Shown: positions 59,066-64,000 of the stretch, piece by piece
How the letters are laid out: every line of letters begins with the position of its first letter
How positions within the stretch are numbered: the stretch's first letter is position 1
Origin: Biomphalaria glabrata
Taxonomy: Eukaryota > Mollusca > Gastropoda > Planorbidae
Assembly: GCF_947242115.1 (NCBI RefSeq)
Contig: NC_074715.1
Span: 52,900,080 to 52,964,079 of the forward strand
Length of the DNA stretch: 64,000 bases
Reading direction: 5' to 3'
Position numbers and translations under genes: made by a program
Notes under the pieces: model-generated
Told to the model about the DNA's origin: nothing
What the model saw: only the letters and a program-made list of their open reading frames with translations
Databases searched by the model: none

Positions 59066-61479
59066 CAGACTGATGCGCTCTCTGGTCATGGCCACATTTT
59101 TATATGCTTGCGAGTCGTGGACGTTGAATGCAGAGCTTGAGAGGAGGATCCTAGCAATGGAATTGAGATGCTACAGAAGGATCCTAGGCATCACATTCAA
59201 AGACCGCATCACAAACCAAGAAATCAGAAACAGGGTTACTACAGCGATCGGAGCCCATGACGACCTGCTAACTATTGTAAAAAGACGAAAACTTAAAACC
59301 TTTGGCCACATTACAAGATCTACGGGGCTCGCAAAGACCTTCCTTCAGGGAACAGTGCCAGGCAAGAAGAAGAGGCAGACAGAAAAAGCGATGGGAGGAC
59401 AACATTAAAGAATGGACGGGCCTGCCATTGAGAGAGGTTCTAAACAAGGCAAAAAAAAGGTAGGAATGGAGAAAGACGGTCGACAAATCTTGCCTGGTGC
59501 CCCAACGGTCCAACAGACTAAGGGATAGGTGAAGGTAAAAAGATATATATATATTTATACATATGTATTGTTACGATTCTCTCTCCTAATCAGGCCTTCT
59601 GTAAACACTGCTAAACACAACACAACACATTAATACATTAAGAACTTGACAACAAGGCTCCAAATAATCTGGTACTTTAATAAGGGTCAACTAAAACAGC
59701 CAATATGACACAATTGGCAACACAATCAACTACTACAACGTTAGACTGGATATCACTGTACTAAACTCATCAACTCTACTGTCTCACTGTCTTCACTGGA
59801 AGACTGCACCAGGACCGACTTGATGGCTGACAAACAATCCCGGTCTCAACGCCCTCCGGTCTTGAACTGCCGCTTTCTTACACACAATGTGTCTCTGGTC
59901 CACGCAGGCTTATGATCAGATGACCATAACACGGGCGCTATTCACGTGCAAAGTTCATACCAGTACTGTCCCTTGCCCTTTGATATAGCACGCTAAACTG
60001 TATTACAGGCCTGTTGTCACATATGTCAGCTGATCACACACAGTTAACCCTTTTGCGTCGCGAATAGGGTTATAATAGTATATATATTATTGCACGATTT
60101 ATTTCCCTTTTTCGATACAAAGAAAAGTAAGCAATCGCTACTATTTAATTATAAAATTGTAAAAAAGTTTTTGATAGATTCATGTTTTGTCAAGCACAAT
60201 GAACAGTTTATCAATGTTTTCAACTTGATATAAGAATGGGAAGTGGGAGAAATTACATATTTAAAATTTTTACCAGACAGGCAGAGTGAGTTGATACAAG
60301 CTTTGTACAAATATAGACCAATTGAACAGCAATTAGAGTAATTAAAAGGTATTTTATATGTTTACGTGTGGGTGCCACCCGTATCGTATCGTATCAACAA
60401 ACATCTTTCTCTTATCCAGGCATTAACACATGCGCCCACTCGTATCTCCTGTCTCCACACGTATCAATGCGCCAAACCGCGAGGGATAATCTAATTCATA
60501 ACAAAAACACAATATATCCCTAATGTTTGTTTGTAAAATGTTTTACAAGTATCGGATGTTCCTTCAGAGTTGAAGATAATTACTTCCCAGACCAAACCTC
60601 CCACAGGACGACGGGGGATAGGAGCGGGCAGGGTTTGAACCCGGGAACATCGATAAATCTGAACGACAGTCCAGCGCGCAAACCGCACGACCAGGCAGCC
60701 ATCCATCCCTAAGAATGAATTGTGATCGCTGGCAGTGAGTTGAAATGCAGTAAAGATGTTTTAGGTAAAATTATAAAACACTAAGTATTAAGAACTAGCT
60801 GAATATGTATTGAATTTAGATGGATGTTAAACATGAAATGAAAGTAGAGTGTGATATTGGGTTTACCCGTTCTGACGACATATTTATATCAGATAGAAAA
60901 TAGAAAATACCGTGTAAGCGGGTTTACCCGATTTGTTAACAAGTTTCGTTTTTTAATGGAAATACTCTTTGTCTATTTATAGGGCCCTTTTGTTGTAGGA
61001 GGGACATTAAAGACATACTACGGTCTATCACCTAAGGAACATTTATGCCACGTTTTATCAAGATTGGTCAAACGGTTTTGATTTTTATTCGGGACATACA
61101 TACAAACATACATACATACATACATACATACATTCATACATACATACTCCCACACAAACGCCTTACTTTCTGCTTTATATATTAAATACAAGTCTGTATG
61201 ACATTACAGGGTTCACACACAGAAAATGGAAAATCTGATTGGACAAGGAAAAAAAAAACGTGACAAAATCTTGGTACACTAAAGCCGACTGAATCTAATT
61301 GGGACAGAATTAAGTTGCAAATACATGTCAAAGACAAAAAGAAACAACAATTATTTGTGACAAATCCTGTCGCCATATAAATTAAATTGTAAATACCTAC
61401 TGTCGTTACTGGCATCAGCAGTGGTTATGAGAAGACAGAAGAGCAATGTCAAGAAACTTGTCGAAATTTTGTGCTTCAT
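55228..61479 (-). CDS. Lectin gene 3: secreted single-domain SUEL-type lectin, three exons (124 aa)
   Basis: Exons on the minus strand: 61479-61401, 58896-58728, 55354-55228 (79+169+127 nt = 125 codons with stop). Signal peptide MKHKISTSFLTLLFCLLITT, then ASNDTRTGYACDG and a complete eight-cysteine SUEL domain (YAC, LYC, HSC, IVC, LCQG, VAC, NPC, YEC) with a short tail KTSSYST. Intron phases are 1 and 2. By eye the lectin domain is roughly 60% identical to gene 1, but the signal peptide is almost that of gene 2. The sugar motifs are YGY and NPC instead of YGR and DPC. The stop codon lies 8 nt from a ~1-kb 18-bp minisatellite, which therefore falls in the 3' UTR or just beyond. Introns contain SINEs, hAT MITEs, RTE and LTR fossils. 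Secretion is well supported; the ligand is unknown. Confidence 0.85.
55548..55744 (+). mobile_element. hAT MITE in intron 2 of lectin gene 3
   Basis: Ends CAGCGGTTCTCAACC and GTTGAGAACCCCTG; flanked by ATCTAAGC at 55540-55547 and 55745-55752. Same family as 9026-9219. Confidence 0.92.
55875..56115 (+). repeat. SINE-B, full length
   Basis: 'gcgcttgaacttggcttgg', box B 'gaggttcgaaacccgac', body 'ccactggtccacaaatgaga', end 'gcgctatataaaagctataa' and AAT tail. Confidence 0.9.
56565..57145. other. Possible hAT-like element remnant
   Basis: Right end reads 'gttagaccggccctg', a common hAT terminus, and 'gcgcaat...catagggccc' occurs near both ends in the same orientation. The left terminus is unclear. 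Confidence 0.35.
57195..57365 (+). repeat. SINE-A body fragment
   Basis: 'ttctaatcggtgcctgacat' to 'ggccgcaaggtctgaaagtg'. Confidence 0.75.
57865..58170 (+). repeat. SINE-A copies, one inside or fused to another
   Basis: Complete head 'agtggctgagtggtaaagcg' and body to 58020, then a second body 'ttctaatcggtgccagacat' to 'gcaaggtccgaaaggggaac'. Confidence 0.8.
58405..58650 (-). repeat. SINE-B, full length
   Basis: 'tagcttttatatagcgctac' at left, 'gagtcgggtgtcgaacctcg' and 'agccaagccaagccaagttc' at right; about 80 bp from exon 2 of lectin gene 3. Confidence 0.9.
58728..58896 (-). CDS. Exon 2 of lectin gene 3 (N-terminal half of SUEL domain)
   Basis: Acceptor CTCCCCTGTAG; codes YACDGMQVTLYC, then ASYGYFGPHSC and EIVC; donor TT/GTAAGT in phase 2, giving Leu-Cys across the junction. 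Confidence 0.85.
59037..59062. repeat. (TA)n microsatellite
   Basis: About 12 units directly before the RTE fragment. Confidence 0.9.
59063..59545 (+). mobile_element. RTE-like LINE 3' end in intron 1 of lectin gene 3
   Basis: Frame 59073-59408: MRSLVMATFLYACESWTLNA, then RNRVTTAIGAHDDLLTIVKR. Ends 'aagggataggtgaaggtaaa'. Close to 40055-40640. Confidence 0.85.
59569..60036 (-). mobile_element. Probable solo LTR fossil in intron 1 of lectin gene 3
   Basis: On the minus strand it begins TGTGATCAGCTGACATATG and ends GAGAATCGTAACA, with 'ttattaaagtaccagatta' in the expected R/U5 position. No internal region remains. Related sequence is near 31990-32520. LTR retrotransposon, probably gypsy-like. 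Confidence 0.5.
60100..60312 (-). repeat. R-CAGA repeat, inverted
   Basis: 'tttccctttttcgatacaaa' and 'accagacaggcagagtgagt' pair with 9735-10150 in reverse. Confidence 0.55.
60520..60715 (-). repeat. SINE-C, near full length
   Basis: tRNA-like head at right: box B 'cccgggttcaaaccctgccc' and 'ctgcctggtcgtgcggtttg' on the minus strand; 3' end 'ctgaaggaacatccgatac'. Confidence 0.75.
60770..61190 (+). mobile_element. CATA-element in intron 1 of lectin gene 3
   Basis: 'gcgggtttacccgatttgtt', 'gattggtcaaacggttttga', CATA tract 61096-61148 and end 'cgccttactttctgc'. Confidence 0.7.
61401..61479 (-). CDS. Exon 1 of lectin gene 3 (signal peptide)
   Basis: 79 nt, the same length and phase as exon 1 of gene 2. 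The donor is GTAGGT rather than GTAAGT, so it may be slightly weaker. Confidence 0.8.
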
Positions 61480-61660
61480 TTCTGTATGATACAATTAAAC
61501 AAAACAAAACAAGCAAATTTAGAATAACATCAACAACAATCATTAAAACTTCTTTTTTAAAAATTAAAATATGTATAAAGTATAATTGTATTAATTAGTT
61601 TGAATCAGTCTTTTAAATGAATTTGTAACAGATCAAAGCTAACAATAATAAATCTGTATG
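61480..61660 (-). promoter_or_regulatory. Promoter-proximal region of lectin gene 3
   Basis: Inverted match of the region before lectin gene 2, including the CATACAG just before the ATG and the SINE-body remnant at about 61600-61660. Confidence 0.4.
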
Positions 61661-61689
61661 ATTAGAAATTGTTGTCAATTGTATTTGTT

Positions 61690-64000
61690 TGCAATCTGTG
61701 ACCCTTCCTTTATGCTCTCTCTCCATGTGGATACACTCCAGATATCATACACAACAGAAGCAGAAAGAAGGGTGAAAATGCAACGGCGCCTGGTGATTAT
61801 ATATGCCCAACCTGTGATCGCAGCTGTGTATCAAGGATGGGCCTCTTTAGTCACACAAGAAGTTTCAAAGGGAAAAGATCGTCTCTCGAGACGTAAAATG
61901 CCACAGATATGTATTTGTTTATGTCAATTTCATGCTTTTAGCTTTCTCAATACACTATAATCCTATCACTTGACTCGATCAGTTTGGAAAAGGTGGTAGA
62001 AAGAATGGGGTATCTGTCTTAAAGCTAGCAGTTTCTGAATATGAGAAATTGGACTTCTTGTGTGATTATGCTACTCTTTCTAATTAATAACAGTTTCTAC
62101 TACATAAGAATCTACTATTGCTATACAGACCAGGCTCTACGTCAAACAAGCAATTGAGATTTACTTCTGCTATTTACTGTATATTTGTAAACAAGAAATA
62201 GTACAGATTAATGATAAGTACATCCAAAGATAAAAAGTCATAGCTAAAGATTTTAAATTTAGGGCAGTTTCTGCGCTCGGAAATCAAAAGGAAGCTATTA
62301 GAGATACCTTCATCAGTTGAGTACTATCACCTAAAATTAGACAGACTTTTAGAATAACATAATCTGCCCTATAGATCATATGGTCTGAAAAGGGGGACTT
62401 TACTTCAAGAATGCTCCTCTCTCGACTAAGCGCAGAAGCATTCTGTGACATAGGCTCGCAACAAGCCACTTTTTCTCAAGAACCACAAGGACCTAATTCC
62501 ACTATGTGGATAATACTACAACGATATGCTGTAGAGGCTAATAATAACTCGGAACCTGTTACCTTAGCTGCTGCTGAAGGAATGTGCTACTTCTGTGAAA
62601 GTGTAACTATTGTCCTGCTAAAAAATAAAAATAAAGAAATATATGTAATGTTATATCACATTGGATATTGGTATTCAAATTAAAGTCTTCTACAAATTAT
62701 TATTGGTTGTTATTAAGGAAAAAAGCAGTAATAATAATAATAATAATACTAATTATAAAAATAATAATAACGAGACTCAACCCTGGCAGTGCCAGAGAAT
62801 AAATACTCGTTTGTCTCTAACATATTGAAAATATTAAAGAGGCAAAATATGTGCGTATTTTCCAACTTATACCACACTAATGTGTTAAAATGTAATTTAT
62901 GTTGGTCATATAGATTTATATTTAAATTCATAGATCCATATTTACATACATACACGTAAATCTATTATGCAGGACCTTTTTTCTTTACTAAACTTTCGCA
63001 CAAACGCTTTCAAAATTAAAAAAGCCTAATGCAATGCAGATTTTATATAAAGAGAGAACAACCCACTGCTTTTAATTCCTTTAATTCCTGTAGTAGTTTC
63101 CCTTACCAGGAATTGGACCTTTTTTAATGAATACTAAAAAAAAAAAAGGGTATGACTAAACATAGGATGTATATCACATTTTAGAATGCGTCTAAGCGCG
63201 CAGTGTACACTTTTTGTCAAAGGTTATTTTTAGTATACGGATACGAGTACTATAGGATCGCTAGAATAATACGATTTAGGTTAGGCCATAATAAAGGTAT
63301 GACTATTCATTATGGTATTTATTTGTATGGGTGTTTGGCGACGTTATAACAGTCTCGATAGCCCCTCACTTCAGTCTAATCAGGGGTGGACAACATTTGT
63401 GTATCGAGGGACGCATTAAAGATCAAATTTGGGAATGGGGGGCCGCATATATATAAGTGTGTACTTACAAAATTAGGAAAAATAAGATGGCTGTGTATAA
63501 TGTCTTTTACTTCATATTTATACTGTAATGTACATTCACTTTTCATTATTTTCACAATCCCAATTGAGGAGTTACAACAAGAGTAAGCAAATTTCTGAAA
63601 CCAATTTTACGATTTAAAAATAATGTTGCTATTGTCTTTTTACATCACAACATTTTACCACAGATCCGTAATTGTACTAAATGTGAAGTACTTAACTGTT
63701 TACACTAGTGCGTAAAGTTCCGGAACTGTTGAACTATTTTTAGCTTCATCTTTACCTTTAAACCGTTGCAAGATTCGTCGACCGTCTTTTTCCATTCCTC
63801 TGTCCTGGGCCTTAGTTAGATCCTCTTTCACTGGCAGGCTCGTCGATTCTTTTATGTTGTCCTCCCATCGCCTTGCGACTGCTGTCAAATTACATTCAGA
63901 ATGGACCCGTGATCACACAATTTTTAGTTATCACAGAAAAATCCTTGTTCACAGATGTATTTGTGCCCAAATAATGTGAAAGTATAGCAGCAAAGTTTTT
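61690..64000 (-). repeat. Composite repeat block, copy D (inverted), runs off the window
   Basis: Inverted match of block A from its LINE C-terminus (61700-61915, CPTCDRSCVSRMGLFSHTRS) through the conserved frame, promoter-like segment, hAT end near 63381 and an RTE fragment (63700-63890). It has an unoccupied site where A carries the 1043-bp MITE. Confidence 0.85.
62411..62683 (+). other. Conserved repeat-borne frame, copy D (90 codons)
   Basis: MLLSRLSAEAFCDIGSQQAT, then VEANNNSEPVTLAAAEGMCY. Four copies keep this frame open over ~70 codons; no known domain. A relic exon or part of an unrecognised element. Confidence 0.5.

Noticed and set aside
61658-61960. 100-residue protein with MLSLHVDTLQISYTTEAERR
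   Set aside because: A different frame of the same DNA gives the LINE C-terminal zinc-finger motif CPTCDRSC...GLFSHTRS, which explains the sequence.

Overview
The window is AT-rich, repeat-dense animal nuclear DNA. Several tRNA-derived SINE families, CR1-, L2- and RTE-like LINE tails, a Penelope-like element, hAT- and piggyBac-type MITEs, phase-conserved spliced genes and a somatomedin-B protein of a type I associate with molluscs together suggest a gastropod, probably a freshwater pulmonate snail. The species is an inference; no rRNA, tRNA or mitochondrial marker is present.

Two kinds of host gene can be supported. (1) At 2482-4173 (+) an apparently single-exon gene encodes a 563-residue secreted or membrane-anchored protein with a signal peptide, a perfect eight-cysteine somatomedin B domain and a C-terminal hydrophobic tail. 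(2) Three small spliced genes for secreted SUEL-type (galactose/rhamnose-binding-like) lectins lie at 10915-16000 (-), 34166-40850 (+) and 55228-61479 (-). All have a signal-peptide exon ending in phase 1, a first SUEL exon of phase 1-2 and a last SUEL exon. The plus-strand gene has an additional symmetric phase 1-1 exon carrying one EGF-like module. A fourth, degenerate SUEL exon sits alone at 21273-21441 (+). Each gene was assembled by eye from splice sites that keep one frame and one cysteine pattern.

Layout. 0-2.4 kb: SINEs, a 31-bp minisatellite and a hairpin-rich GC segment. 2.4-4.2 kb: somatomedin B gene. 4.3-10.9 kb: two minisatellites, SINEs, MITEs, a probable LTR fossil and a long polypyrimidine tract. 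10.9-16 kb: lectin gene 1. 16-24 kb: a hAT element with perfect 8-bp target duplications, LINE tails and the orphan lectin exon. 24.4-34 kb: three direct copies (A, B, C) of a composite repeat block leading into lectin gene 2. 34-41 kb: lectin gene 2, with Penelope-like RT pieces on both sides of its EGF exon. 41-54 kb: intergenic repeats. 54-61.5 kb: lectin gene 3, whose stop codon abuts an 18-bp minisatellite of about 1 kb. 61.5-64 kb: inverted copy D of the composite block.

The most interesting reading is evolutionary. Genes 2 and 3 share a nearly identical promoter region, signal-peptide exon and start of intron 1 in inverted orientation, but their lectin domains differ strongly. The similarity stops near a TATG microsatellite in intron 1. 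Gene 2 therefore looks like a chimera: a duplicated promoter and secretion exon placed before an EGF-SUEL unit, in a locus rich in repeats that could mediate the rearrangement. Other notable points are a GC-AG intron in gene 1, a tandemly repeated splice donor interrupted by a TTAA-flanked MITE, and loss of the YGR and DPC sugar-binding motifs in all three lectins.
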